Below are positions 18,766 through 27,456 of a stretch of DNA of 64,000 bases, in pieces. The position numbers were made by a program, and so were the translations under genes. How positions within the stretch are numbered: position 1 is the stretch's first letter; every line of letters starts with the position of its first letter. This DNA is from Pseudobacteriovorax antillogorgiicola. GTDB taxonomy: Bacteria; Bdellovibrionota_B; Oligoflexia; Oligoflexales; Oligoflexaceae. The notes beneath the pieces were generated by a model, which was not told the DNA's origin, did no database searches, and was given only the letters and a program-made list of their open reading frames with translations. The DNA lies in the NCBI RefSeq assembly GCF_900177345.1, contig NZ_FWZT01000007.1, positions 186,001 to 250,000 of the forward strand. The letters run 5' to 3'.

Positions 18766-19473
18766 TTATCCCGCTAGCCGTTTAGCTGCCCCAGCCACAA
18801 GTTGTTCTTTGATTGGCTTGAGAATCCAACCATTAATATTGTAGCCTTTGGCCTTTTTAATCACATTGATATCAGTAATTTCTGTGACGACGACAATAGG
18901 AGTTGTCTTGAAAGCCTTGAACTTTCGAATAGCAGCGAGAACTTGCACGAAATTGGGAGCCGATATCGTTAGATCCACAAAGATGCAATGAATGTCTTGG
19001 TGGAGTGTCAGCGTTTTGGGGAGTTCGCGGAGGTCATGAACTTCGATTGGCTTATAGCCGGTGCCCACTAGCTCTTGTTTCATCTGTGTCACATATGAGC
19101 CTGGCTTATCGATAATGAGCATTTTCTTACCAACGATAACCTCTTTCGATGGTTCGTGTGGAGTTGGTCTAGGGACTCTTTTTTCAGGGCGTTCAAATCC
19201 TAGGGACTCTGCTAGTTCGTAGAGCTGATCCGCCTTTCTAGGATCAGGGCTAAGGCCGTCGCATCCGTGCCGGTAGATTTCAGCCGCTGAGATAGCTGCA
19301 ATGGGATCACCATCGTTGGCTGCTTCTTCGAACCATTTCAGGGCCTCTCTGATATCAGAGTCCTTCAAAAGGCCTAGCTCATGAAGCAAGCCTACAGAAG
19401 ATTTCGCATCCCTGTCGCCTTCGTGAGCCGACTTGAGCAGCTCTGAGAAAGGCTTTTTTTCGTATCGAACCAT
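18766..19473 (-). CDS. Sel1-repeat plus receiver-domain protein
   Basis: The N-terminal 80 residues contain Sel1-like repeats (SSVGLLHELGL, ALKWFEEAANDGDPIAAISA), which form helical protein-binding solenoids. Residues about 115-235 form a receiver-like domain: LIIDK, a likely phospho-acceptor Asp in IFVDLT, VVVTE and WILKPIK with the conserved Lys. One acidic residue of the usual metal pair is missing, so phosphorylation is uncertain. The frame opens two codons earlier, but the ATG at 19473 has GAGG six bases upstream. Likely a cytoplasmic signalling adaptor. Confidence 0.75.
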   Translation of the reverse strand: MVRYEKKPFSELLKSAHEGDRDAKSSVGLLHELGLLKDSDIREALKWFEEAANDGDPIAAISAAEIYRHGCDGLSPDPRKADQLYELAESLGFERPEKRVPRPTPHEPSKEVIVGKKMLIIDKPGSYVTQMKQELVGTGYKPIEVHDLRELPKTLTLHQDIHCIFVDLTISAPNFVQVLAAIRKFKAFKTTPIVVVTEITDINVIKKAKGYNINGWILKPIKEQLVAGAAKRLAG

Positions 19474-19598
19474 GAGCATCCTCAGCCGCGTGTCCTATCA
19501 TGATGCTTCTCATCATACCATGATTCGGGATATTTTTCGCAAATTGAATGTCGGGAGAGAAAGGTGCCCGAGGCACCGGTATCGATTGGATCAGATGG

Positions 19599-20273
19599 CT
19601 ATTTAGCAAAGCCTTTAGTCAGAGTACCATGAAAATGAACGCAGGGCAGAACTGCTGTTTTTGGTAGAAGCATGGTTCCTGGTGAAAGTACTGCATTGCA
19701 ACCAGTTTGGGAGTCATGTCCCAGGATCGCTCCAAGCTTTCTCAAGCCAGAAGCTGTGAGGTCACCAGTGTCTGGATGTTTGACTTTAACTTCATCGCCA
19801 CGTAGCTTTAAGTTAGCTAACTTCGTGCCCGCGCCTAAGTTCACCCGATCACCTAAGATCGAGTCCCCCACGTAAGCAAAATGTCCTGCTTTTGCATCGC
19901 GACCAAAGATGGATCCCTTGACTTCGGTGGTATGCCCTACCACAGCTTTTTCCCCTATAATAGCCGTGCCTCGGATAAAAGCTCCGTGCCGGACTTCAGC
20001 TTTGGGGCCTATGTAGGTCGGGCCTTGGATGTATGCGGTGGGGCCCACTACAGCTCCTTCAGCAATGTAGACCGGACCTTCGATGATTGCTTGGGGATGA
20101 ACCTGACCATGAATCACAGGAGAGTCTGTGACTCCCAGCTCTTTCAGAATTGCTGCAATTCGTTCTTTGAGCGATGATCCTAGCAACTGAAAGACGTCAT
20201 CAACCAGAAGCTGACTAAAATCCAAAATATCACCTGATTCAAAAAATATCCTGGGACTTATCAATTTGGTCAT
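19599..20273 (-). CDS. Left-handed beta-helix (GlmU-C/acyltransferase-like) protein
   Basis: This 224-residue protein consists mainly of hexapeptide repeats (IIEGPVYIAEGAVVGPTAYI and further coils) that fold as a left-handed beta-helix. GHFAYVGDSILGDRVNLGAG resembles the acetyl-CoA-binding region of GlmU (which has SYLGD and NIGAG), and GHTTEVKGS resembles the same enzyme group. The uridyltransferase half of GlmU is absent, replaced by a short helical N-terminus. It may be a sugar N- or O-acetyltransferase, or one half of a split sugar-nucleotide enzyme. AGAGG precedes the ATG. Confidence 0.75.
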   Translation of the reverse strand: MTKLISPRIFFESGDILDFSQLLVDDVFQLLGSSLKERIAAILKELGVTDSPVIHGQVHPQAIIEGPVYIAEGAVVGPTAYIQGPTYIGPKAEVRHGAFIRGTAIIGEKAVVGHTTEVKGSIFGRDAKAGHFAYVGDSILGDRVNLGAGTKLANLKLRGDEVKVKHPDTGDLTASGLRKLGAILGHDSQTGCNAVLSPGTMLLPKTAVLPCVHFHGTLTKGFAK

Positions 20274-20414
20274 TCAACAAACCTCTGAGATTAGGAAGTT
20301 TTTGCCTAAAGGCTTTGCAATTTTTGCCGACCTGAGAGTTATTCACAGCCACAAATGTGCTCTTTAGGTTAATGCAGGGACCAAGAACAATCTAGAGGAA
20401 AGGTAGTGTTGCGT

Positions 20415-20630
20415 ATGGTTGATTTAAACACGTTTAAGAAACAAGTGAAGTCGTGGATTCGTGATAATCCCGACGGAACTCTCGGCGACCTTCGGGATTA
20501 CTGTGAAGATCTGATTCCCGCCAGTCAATTCACAGCTTACTCTTGGCTCATCGAGCAAACGGTTGGATGGTACAAGCATATTTTGGACCATCGTGAGATT
20601 ACGGAAGAGCAACTGGAAGTTGTCGATTGA
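20415..20630 (+). CDS. Small acidic hypothetical protein (71 aa)
   Basis: The frame is open from GTG at 20406, but MVDLNTFKKQVKSWIRDNPD from the ATG at 20415 reads as the natural start, with AGAGGAAAGG upstream. The product is a small helical protein with several Trp and Tyr residues. I do not recognise the family. A 20-bp perfect palindrome follows the stop. Confidence 0.6.
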   Translation: MVDLNTFKKQVKSWIRDNPDGTLGDLRDYCEDLIPASQFTAYSWLIEQTVGWYKHILDHREITEEQLEVVD

Positions 20631-20641
20631 TTGATGGGAGA

Positions 20642-20661
20642 AGTTTTGCCTAGGCAAAACT
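20642..20661. repeat. 20-bp perfect palindrome
   Basis: AGTTTTGCCT is followed directly by its reverse complement AGGCAAAACT. The site lies between the convergent 3' ends of two small genes. It could form a hairpin with an eight-bp stem and a CTAG loop, or be a dimeric protein-binding site. There is no T-run. Confidence 0.6.
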
Positions 20662-20694
20662 AAAAGTTACGGATCCGAGCAAGGTTCCCGTGGC

Positions 20695-21021
20695 CTAGGA
20701 GTTCACCGTGGCCATCTGTTCCTTGATCGAGTCATACTCACTTTCATCAATGAAGTCTAGAACTTCGAGATCTTCAAAACCCAGATCCTCGATCCAGTCT
20801 ATATTGAGCATCTCTGGGAGTGGGGAAACAACTGAGGTTCCATCTTCACGCTCGTAGTACTCGTAAGCATCCAAGATTTTCCCAGTTTTTGTAATCTGAT
20901 AGTAGTGATAACCGTCGCCGTTTACCACGTGGCCATCCCGTGAGTCTCCTGTCCAATACTCCTTGGCGAACACGATTTCTGGAGTTTTCGGCTCAATGCT
21001 GTGTAACTCTCGAGAATTCAT
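20695..21021 (-). CDS. Acidic hypothetical protein (108 aa)
   Basis: The start at 21021 has AAGGAG six bases upstream, better than the in-frame codon at 21054. The product is strongly acidic with aromatic clusters (GDGYHYYQITKTGKILDAYE), a pattern of short beta strands ending in an acidic helix. I recognise no family. It is separated from lepB by about 150 bp on the other side. Confidence 0.6.
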   Translation of the reverse strand: MNSRELHSIEPKTPEIVFAKEYWTGDSRDGHVVNGDGYHYYQITKTGKILDAYEYYEREDGTSVVSPLPEMLNIDWIEDLGFEDLEVLDFIDESEYDSIKEQMATVNS

Positions 21022-21168
21022 AAAGGCTCCTTCTCTGGGACGCTTGTTAAACACCTAACAGCCTTTTTCGGCATCGCCAAGAATTTTTTTAGAAGAAGCC
21101 TAGAGGGGAGTTTTTTTGATCTGGTTTCGAAGGTTTACAGCTCCAAAAAGGAGCTTAACTACCTGACT

Positions 21169-21897
21169 TTACTGAAGCCCGTGACCGAAACGCTGGAATC
21201 GGAAGTTTGGTAAGAATTCACCATCTTCGGAAAACATGCTCCAGATGACAAACAAGGCCTTACCACGAACATAGGAAAGGGGAACGACACCCCATGCGCG
21301 AGAGTCTGTAGAGTTGTCACGGTTATCTCCCATGACGAACAGAGAGCCTTCAGGTACGGTAAACTCCCCATCGCTTGGAAACCGAGATGGAAACACATCG
21401 AAGGGACCAGGCTTGTCTTGCAGGACCCAATGCTCGATGCCATCCAAGTTTTCCCTGAATAGATTCTTGATTTCAGGGTTGTCATCGATGTCGGCAAGAA
21501 TATCTCGATCGTGGTTATGATCTGTTTTTTCTTGGGCTTTGCCGTTGATGAAGATTCGGTTATTTTCAACCCGAATGCGGTCACCTGCCTTGCCAACTAC
21601 TCGCTTAACGTAGTCAATCTGAGTGTCCTTGGGATATCGAAAGACGATGATATCGCCGCGCTCTGGCTCTCCCCACTCAATGACAGAGATATCTGTGAAG
21701 GGAATCTTAAGGCCATAACTGAGTTTAAAGGCGAGCAATCGATCACCTACCTTAATGGTGGGCTCCATGGAAGCAGTAGGCACATGGTATGGCGAAGCAA
21801 TGGACCAACGAAAACAAAGAACGAGAAGAATTAAGAAAAACAGAGAGCGTAAATTTTCAGGGCTCCAAAAACCAGGTTTCTTCTTTTCATCAGTCAT
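21169..21897 (-). CDS. lepB: Signal peptidase I
   Basis: LepB removes signal peptides from exported proteins at the outer face of the inner membrane. The 242-residue chain has one N-terminal membrane segment (about 18-36), the catalytic Ser43 in PTASMEPTIKVGD, the general-base Lys98 in YVKRVVGKAGD, and the family box FVMGDNRDNSTDSRAWG. It is shorter than E. coli LepB, as in many other phyla. Confidence 0.95.
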   Translation of the reverse strand: MTDEKKKPGFWSPENLRSLFFLILLVLCFRWSIASPYHVPTASMEPTIKVGDRLLAFKLSYGLKIPFTDISVIEWGEPERGDIIVFRYPKDTQIDYVKRVVGKAGDRIRVENNRIFINGKAQEKTDHNHDRDILADIDDNPEIKNLFRENLDGIEHWVLQDKPGPFDVFPSRFPSDGEFTVPEGSLFVMGDNRDNSTDSRAWGVVPLSYVRGKALFVIWSMFSEDGEFLPNFRFQRFGHGLQ

Positions 21898-22036
21898 CTT
21901 AACTTGCCTTTCTTGGGTGTACTACAGCTCGATAACAGGAGCAGATGCAATATGTTTGTCTAGTGATGAGAGCTTCTTAAGTCCTAAGCACTCCAGCCGA
22001 TAAAGCCTAAGGTTACCATGTACAGGGAGTTTCGCA

Positions 22037-22327
22037 TTGAGATTTTTGTGCATCATCGCGATTTTTGCAAACCTGCTAAGCCCCCAAGCCTCAGCTTATA
22101 CAGCCAATAAAGTTTGGTTTGAATTCATGGATACGGGGCAGTACAAAGTTGTGGTCAACTACACCGTTCCCGAGCTAAAGGAATTTCGAGAATCATATGT
22201 CATTTTCAACCAGAAGCGGGATGCCGAAGCGTACTTTTGGGCTTTGGTCCGAGGTGCTGACTTCTATCCAGGTCAGCCCCTCGTAACGGAGTATAAGGAG
22301 CCGAAACTTCGGCCCGACCCTTGGTAG
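22037..22327 (+). CDS. Small periplasmic protein (TTG start)
   Basis: The start codon is TTG with GGGAG seven bases before it. The first 20 residues form a signal peptide ending in SPQASA, followed by a 76-residue mature chain rich in aromatic residues (VWFEFMDTGQYKVVVNYTVP). The pattern of strands suggests a small beta-sandwich. Family not recognised. It is convergent with the PfkB gene, whose stop follows directly. Confidence 0.6.
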   Translation: MRFLCIIAIFANLLSPQASAYTANKVWFEFMDTGQYKVVVNYTVPELKEFRESYVIFNQKRDAEAYFWALVRGADFYPGQPLVTEYKEPKLRPDPW

Positions 22328-23302
22328 CTAGCCGATTTTAACTTGATCCAAGGCTTTTTTGGACACGACTCCACCAATTCGGCTAATCACATCGCTTGCT
22401 AGAGTAGCAGCAATCTTGCCACAGTCTTCGAGGCTTCGATCATTGTAGAAACCATATAAGAATCCTGCTGCAAACATATCGCCAGCTGCAGTTGTATCAA
22501 CGACTTTGGTCGCAACAGGCTCAACTTTGATACGCTGATCGCCCTTGCCAATCAAAGCGCCTTCAGCGCCCAACTTGATGACTGCTATTGCACCTGTTTT
22601 GGTAATCTCATCGCAAGCTGCTTCAGGGCTTGATTGGTATAATAGTTTTGCTTCGTCTCGGTTGGCGAAGACGATGTCTGCCTTATCAATCATCGCTACA
22701 AAGGCTTCGCGATTATGCTCCACGACAAATGGGTCGGCGACATCGAAGCTTACTATGACGTTGTTATCTCGCGCGATTTGAACTGCTTTTTCAATGGCCT
22801 GGATCTGTTCTGGTGAACCCCATTGGTATCCGCAGAAGTGGAAAACTTTTGAGTTGGCAATGGCTTCCATGGGGACTAATGACTCGTCGAATAGGCAGCT
22901 GGCGCCTAAGTTTGTATTCATCGTCCGCTCGCCGTCGGGAGTGATCAGAATAAAACAGGTTCCCGTATCTGCATTTTCACTGTGAAGCAGATGGGCGTCG
23001 ATTCCCAACTCGTTCATCCGGTTTTCGATGTGAGTTCCGTAACCATCATGACCAACCATGCCAGCAAAGGCGGTATTGGCACCGAGAGATGCTAGGGTCC
23101 GGATGGCATTGAGGCTAGAACCACCAAGCTCTTGGGTGGTATTCTTGGTCTCAAAATGACTCTTCACCTCGTTTTGCCTGGCGTCATCGACAAGGTGCAT
23201 GATGCCCTTGTTTAGTCCTAACTTGGTAATGTCAGATTCTTCCGCTTCTACTAATATGTCCATCAGAGCATTGCAAATGGATGATACGTCGTACTTACTC
23301 AT
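22328..23302 (-). CDS. PfkB-family sugar or nucleoside kinase (adenosine-kinase-like)
   Basis: A 324-residue ribokinase-family enzyme: TQELGGSSLNAIRTLASLGA at the substrate side, GMVGHDGYGTHI, and the C-terminal signature VVDTTAAGDMFAAGFLYG with the catalytic Asp275. Its layout resembles adenosine kinase-like members, in which an N-terminal CNALMDI is found, and it would phosphorylate a ribosyl or related substrate with ATP. The start at 23302 is preferred over the upstream in-frame codon at 23380 because conservation begins at MSKYDVSSI. Substrate not determined from sequence. Confidence 0.85.
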   Translation of the reverse strand: MSKYDVSSICNALMDILVEAEESDITKLGLNKGIMHLVDDARQNEVKSHFETKNTTQELGGSSLNAIRTLASLGANTAFAGMVGHDGYGTHIENRMNELGIDAHLLHSENADTGTCFILITPDGERTMNTNLGASCLFDESLVPMEAIANSKVFHFCGYQWGSPEQIQAIEKAVQIARDNNVIVSFDVADPFVVEHNREAFVAMIDKADIVFANRDEAKLLYQSSPEAACDEITKTGAIAVIKLGAEGALIGKGDQRIKVEPVATKVVDTTAAGDMFAAGFLYGFYNDRSLEDCGKIAATLASDVISRIGGVVSKKALDQVKIG

Positions 23303-23401
23303 AATGCTCAGGGTCTCCTCGCGATGAATATCATTTTTTAAACAGGCTTTGGTTGTAGGTCTGGTGTGACGTATTGTCAACAGGGAAGGCGGTTGGCTTT
23401 G

Positions 23402-23965
23402 TTAGGCTGTGGTTTCAATTGGCTCGCGAAAGCTACGATCATCACTGCCTTCAGTCGCAAGTAAGCTATAATTGCGGCGCTCGGCCTCGTGCTTCAAAAG
23501 CTTTGATTGGAGTGCTTCCAGGTCTCTAAGGTTGCTTGAAAAGATGCTCAAGAACCGCCGATGAGCCAGATGAGCGATGAGAAGGGAGCACAGAACGGGG
23601 ACAAAGTAGAGCTTGGTGAACACATATGGGGCTAGGCTAAAGCCAAGAAGGCTCATGGTGCTGCCGACTAGGATATTGCGACGTTTGCGCCAAAAGCCCT
23701 CATGATCCCGATTCGAAGCAATGGCAAAGCTGATAAATGTGAGGAAGGAGACGAAGCTTACCAACCAAGCAGGTATGGCGAAGGTGAAGGTGATGCCCAT
23801 CGCGGTAAGGCACACTGCAAAAGCCCAAGTTGCTGACTTATTTTGTTCCCGTAGGATGACTTCTTGCTGAAACAGGTGGGCCTTGCCCTTGCGTATGGTC
23901 CAGACCCATAAACAGCAAATGATCATAAGAGTTCCTAAGGGAGTCCCGATCTGAGGGATATCCAT
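23402..23965 (-). CDS. Integral membrane protein, unknown function
   Basis: The 187-residue chain has about four or five hydrophobic segments: residues about 8-24, 45-80 (probably two helices) and 98-130. They are followed by a soluble C-terminal helix of about 45 residues. GGAG lies eight bases before the ATG. No family recognised. It lies upstream of the PfkB kinase on the same strand, 99 bp apart. Confidence 0.6.
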   Translation of the reverse strand: MDIPQIGTPLGTLMIICCLWVWTIRKGKAHLFQQEVILREQNKSATWAFAVCLTAMGITFTFAIPAWLVSFVSFLTFISFAIASNRDHEGFWRKRRNILVGSTMSLLGFSLAPYVFTKLYFVPVLCSLLIAHLAHRRFLSIFSSNLRDLEALQSKLLKHEAERRNYSLLATEGSDDRSFREPIETTA

Positions 23966-24208
23966 AGCTAGGGCTCCGTCTATTTGTTATTTATATCGAG
24001 CATGTACTTCTGATTATAGATGGAATCATGAAGCTTGTCACTTTCACAAAATAGATTTTTCTTCATTCGCCCTTTATCTCCCATCTTTGAAACCGCTGAT
24101 GATCTTTCTAAACCTGGCTTAGCTTTGCAAAGTGGTCAGAGAAGATTTAAGAAGATTGTGGAATCGCTCAAAATAACCAAGAATTAAGGCATTTTCATGA
24201 GCTGAAGA

Positions 24209-25042
24209 CTATCCAGCTTTCTGGGCCACTTCGCTCAATGCTTTGTGGATCACAAATACGGCTTTCAAAGGTGTGGCCGTTGTCACACGGATTGGGACAC
24301 AAAACTCGACTTGATCCTTGTTTCCTAGATTGATGCCTATTATATGCGCAGGCAAGCGCTTTAGGTTTTCAAGCGTATGTTTCATTCCTTGTTGGTCTCG
24401 GCTGCTTAGTTTGCCATCGATTGTTAAGGTTGTGTAGGTTCCATCTGAGGAAATCGAAACCTTTTGCACTTCAGAGAAGAATGATTGCCCTTCGCTAAGG
24501 AGCTGCGACATGATCGCGGCCCGATCCTCGTCGGTGCCATAGTCTTCGTGCCACTTGCCAAGCCAATCATTGGCCTGCTTGCCGTTACCTAGGTTCAATT
24601 GCGTTCTATGGCTTCCCCAGCCGTGGCATCGGGTGAAATCGATACTTTGGGTTTTTTGACAAACCTGAGAGATCAAGTTGTGCATGTAGTTGCTTGCGAG
24701 ACGGTCTGATGGGTCCATCCAGATGGAAATTGCAGCTTGTGGGTACTGATGCCAGCGGACTGCAGACGTAATATCATCGGCATGAATTTGATGGATGAAT
24801 GCCAGAAGGTGATGGTGGGATAGCTGATTCAATTCGCTGATCTGGCCAACATTTCTGTTCGAAGAAAACAATAGAAAGTAGACCTCTTCCTGATCTTGGT
24901 TGAGCTTGGCGATCAGAGGCGACTGGCTCTCGGTAGCGAAACCCTGCTTCAAGGATGCCTGCAGACAAACAATAGTTTGCCTCAAAGAATCCTTAAAGTG
25001 GATGAGGCCCTCGAACCTCTTCTTTTTCTGAGGAACAGTCAT
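24209..25042 (-). CDS. Hypothetical cytoplasmic protein (277 aa)
   Basis: The product has no signal peptide or membrane segment and is a mix of helices and strands. The C-terminal third (KVSISSDGTYTTLTIDGKLS and following) looks like a small beta domain. I see no known motif. The ribosome site is weak. It is on the same strand as pgsA, which lies 128 bp upstream. Confidence 0.55.
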   Translation of the reverse strand: MTVPQKKKRFEGLIHFKDSLRQTIVCLQASLKQGFATESQSPLIAKLNQDQEEVYFLLFSSNRNVGQISELNQLSHHHLLAFIHQIHADDITSAVRWHQYPQAAISIWMDPSDRLASNYMHNLISQVCQKTQSIDFTRCHGWGSHRTQLNLGNGKQANDWLGKWHEDYGTDEDRAAIMSQLLSEGQSFFSEVQKVSISSDGTYTTLTIDGKLSSRDQQGMKHTLENLKRLPAHIIGINLGNKDQVEFCVPIRVTTATPLKAVFVIHKALSEVAQKAG

Positions 25043-25170
25043 TCTACTTCGATAACTCTATAGTTTTATAAACATTCGTCTAGCAGAGTTATCGGAGGGC
25101 CGGCTCTAAATTTAAGGAAATCTTAGGGAAAATCTGCCTTGCAGCTTATCTGTCTAAAATTATTAGATTA

Positions 25171-25728
25171 TTACTTGGATCGACTAAGCTCCCAGTACTT
25201 CGCCCAATAGGTGTAGGCAGAATAGTAGGACAAGCCAATGGAAATCCAAATTAAGACCATGCCTGGCACGTACCAGCTTGCTAGAGATGACATCAAGAAA
25301 CCAATGGCTAAGTCTTGCACCGCAGTTTTCCACTTGCCAAAACTGTTGACCTCGATGGTGAACTTTTGTTCCATCGCAGCCAAACGTAGCCCGGATACGG
25401 CAATCTCGCGGCAAATGATCAGGGTCGCGATCCAGGCTGGCATGATGTTGTCGTTGGTCAATAAAATGATTGCGGCAGTCACTAATACCTTGTCCGATAT
25501 GGGATCTAGGAGCGCCCCCATTTTGGTGACCCCATTATACTTACGAGCCAAGTAGCCATCGAAAAAGTCTGTCATTGCTGCCAAACCGAAAAGAATGGCA
25601 CAGAACACTTTGATGCCTTGGACATCTAAGGGAAATAATATCAATATGATGGGGACTACAGCGACCCTCATCAAAGTAAGCTTGTTTGGCAAGGTTTTTA
25701 GCCAACTTGTCATCTCATCTGGCTTCAT
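25171..25728 (-). CDS. pgsA: CDP-diacylglycerol-glycerol-3-phosphate phosphatidyltransferase
   Basis: PgsA makes phosphatidylglycerol-phosphate, the precursor of phosphatidylglycerol and cardiolipin, in the inner membrane. The CDP-alcohol phosphatidyltransferase signature is present as DFFDGYLARKYNGVTKMGAL and then LDPISDK, i.e. DG..AR........G...D...D. NKLTLMRVAVVPIILILF opens the first membrane helix, and several others follow. The start at 25728 (GAAGAG upstream) is my choice; the frame continues to a TTG at 25815 that would add 29 atypical residues. Confidence 0.92.
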   Translation of the reverse strand: MKPDEMTSWLKTLPNKLTLMRVAVVPIILILFPLDVQGIKVFCAILFGLAAMTDFFDGYLARKYNGVTKMGALLDPISDKVLVTAAIILLTNDNIMPAWIATLIICREIAVSGLRLAAMEQKFTIEVNSFGKWKTAVQDLAIGFLMSSLASWYVPGMVLIWISIGLSYYSAYTYWAKYWELSRSK

Positions 25729-25851
25729 GAATGCTCTTCGCCCCACTGGCAGATTATTATTAGGTAATTCCTTTTTAGGCTTGGCAGTATCGATTGTCAA
25801 ATGTAACGTTGGCAACGTTTTTTAGGTCTGGTCTAGTTTAGAAGGCGGAAC

Positions 25852-27456
25852 ATGGAAAGTGTCATAGCCACCGATCATCTTATCATCGGCTCGGGTATTT
25901 CAGGGCTGATGCTGGCCCACAAGTTAGCTGCAAAAGACAAGGTGACTGTGATTGCCAAGGGGAGTTTGTTTGATAACAATACTCGCTATGCACAAGGTGG
26001 AATCGCCTCAGTTCTAAGTCCAAAGGACTCCTTTGAAAAGCACATCGAAGATACCGAGGTCGCGGGTGCCGGCCTCTGCCATCCTGAGATTGTGTCCGTG
26101 GTCGTTCGAGGTGGGCCGAAAGCCATTCGTGAACTGATCGACCTCGGGGTGGACTTCACCAAGCGAGCTGGAGCAGAGACCGAGAGCGTTCCTTACCACC
26201 TCACAAAAGAGGGTGGGCATTCCAAGCGTCGAGTCATTCACTCCGACGATCTTACAGGTAAAGAGGTTTTGAGAGCTCTTGTAGAGGCTGTTAAAGCGAA
26301 TCCAAATGTGACTATCTACGAAAACGCTTTCGCGGTTGACTTGATTACCACCGATCGATATGCGCCTAGTTTCTCTGAAAATATCTGTCTCGGGGCTTAT
26401 GTTCTGCGACGAGAAACTGATGATGTCATCTGCTTTCAAAGCCGCCGCACCTATCTTTGTGCTGGGGGGCATGGAAAGGCATATCTTTATACTTCAAATC
26501 CTGATGGGGCTACGGGGGACGGTTTGGCGATGGGGTGGCGTGCTGGCTGTAAGGTGGCTAACCTGGAGTTTATGCAGTTCCATCCAACCTGCTTATTTCA
26601 CCCTGATGCTAAAAACTTCCTTATTTCTGAGGCTGTCCGTGGTGAGGGCGCGGTGCTGAAAGATGCCAGTCGTCAGCCTTTTATGAAGCGGTATCACCAC
26701 TTAGGGTCGCTGGCCCCGCGAGACATTGTTGCTCGTGCCATCGATTTAGAGCTGAAAAAAAGCGGTAGCTCCCATCTCTATTTGGATGCCACAGAGATTG
26801 GTGCCGAGAAAGTGAAGGAGCATTTTCCCAATATCTACAATACCTGCCTCAAGTATGGCATCGATATCACAAAAGACATGATTCCAGTGGTGCCAGCTGC
26901 CCACTATAGCTGTGGCGGTTTGGTCGTCGATGAGCATGGCCGAACCAATGTTCACGGCCTCTTTGCATTGGGCGAGGTTGCATGTACGGGGCTCCATGGA
27001 GCTAATCGTTTGGCATCGAACAGCCTTTTGGAGGCATTGGTCTTCGCTGATCGTGTGGCTGCGTGGGCTTTGGATCATGTGCCTGATGGTATCAGCGATG
27101 TTAATATCCCGAAGTGGAATTCGGGGGATACAATAGTTCCTGACGAGCTCGTGGTATTGACTCATACCTGGGACGAGATCCGGCGCCTGATGTGGAATTA
27201 TGTGGGGATTGTGCGTTCAGAAAAACGCTTGCAACGAGCCTTTGATCGCATCATATCAATTCGGAAAGAGCTTGATACCTACTACTGGCACTATCAAATC
27301 AGTGATGTATTTTTAGAAGTCCGTAACCTTGCAGATGTAGCCTATCTTACGATCAAATGTGCGCGAAAGCGCAAGGAGTCGCGGGGCATCCACTACAACA
27401 TAGATTATCCGGTACCGGCTGATGATAGCCCCGCAAAAGACACCGTTATTTGGTAA
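25852..27456 (+). CDS. nadB: L-aspartate oxidase
   Basis: NadB oxidises aspartate to iminoaspartate, the first step of de novo NAD synthesis. The 534-residue flavoprotein has the dinucleotide motif LIIGSGISGLMLAHKLA near the N-terminus, NTRYAQGGIASVL, NPDGATGDGLAMGWRAGC, FMQFHPTCL, a SLAPRDIVARAI segment, and the HYSCGGLVVDEHGRTNVHGL / GEVACTGLHGANRLASNSLLEAL region. Length is typical. No nadA or nadC lies next to it in this window. Its 3' end overlaps that of the App1-like gene by 11 bp. Confidence 0.96.
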   Translation: MESVIATDHLIIGSGISGLMLAHKLAAKDKVTVIAKGSLFDNNTRYAQGGIASVLSPKDSFEKHIEDTEVAGAGLCHPEIVSVVVRGGPKAIRELIDLGVDFTKRAGAETESVPYHLTKEGGHSKRRVIHSDDLTGKEVLRALVEAVKANPNVTIYENAFAVDLITTDRYAPSFSENICLGAYVLRRETDDVICFQSRRTYLCAGGHGKAYLYTSNPDGATGDGLAMGWRAGCKVANLEFMQFHPTCLFHPDAKNFLISEAVRGEGAVLKDASRQPFMKRYHHLGSLAPRDIVARAIDLELKKSGSSHLYLDATEIGAEKVKEHFPNIYNTCLKYGIDITKDMIPVVPAAHYSCGGLVVDEHGRTNVHGLFALGEVACTGLHGANRLASNSLLEALVFADRVAAWALDHVPDGISDVNIPKWNSGDTIVPDELVVLTHTWDEIRRLMWNYVGIVRSEKRLQRAFDRIISIRKELDTYYWHYQISDVFLEVRNLADVAYLTIKCARKRKESRGIHYNIDYPVPADDSPAKDTVIW

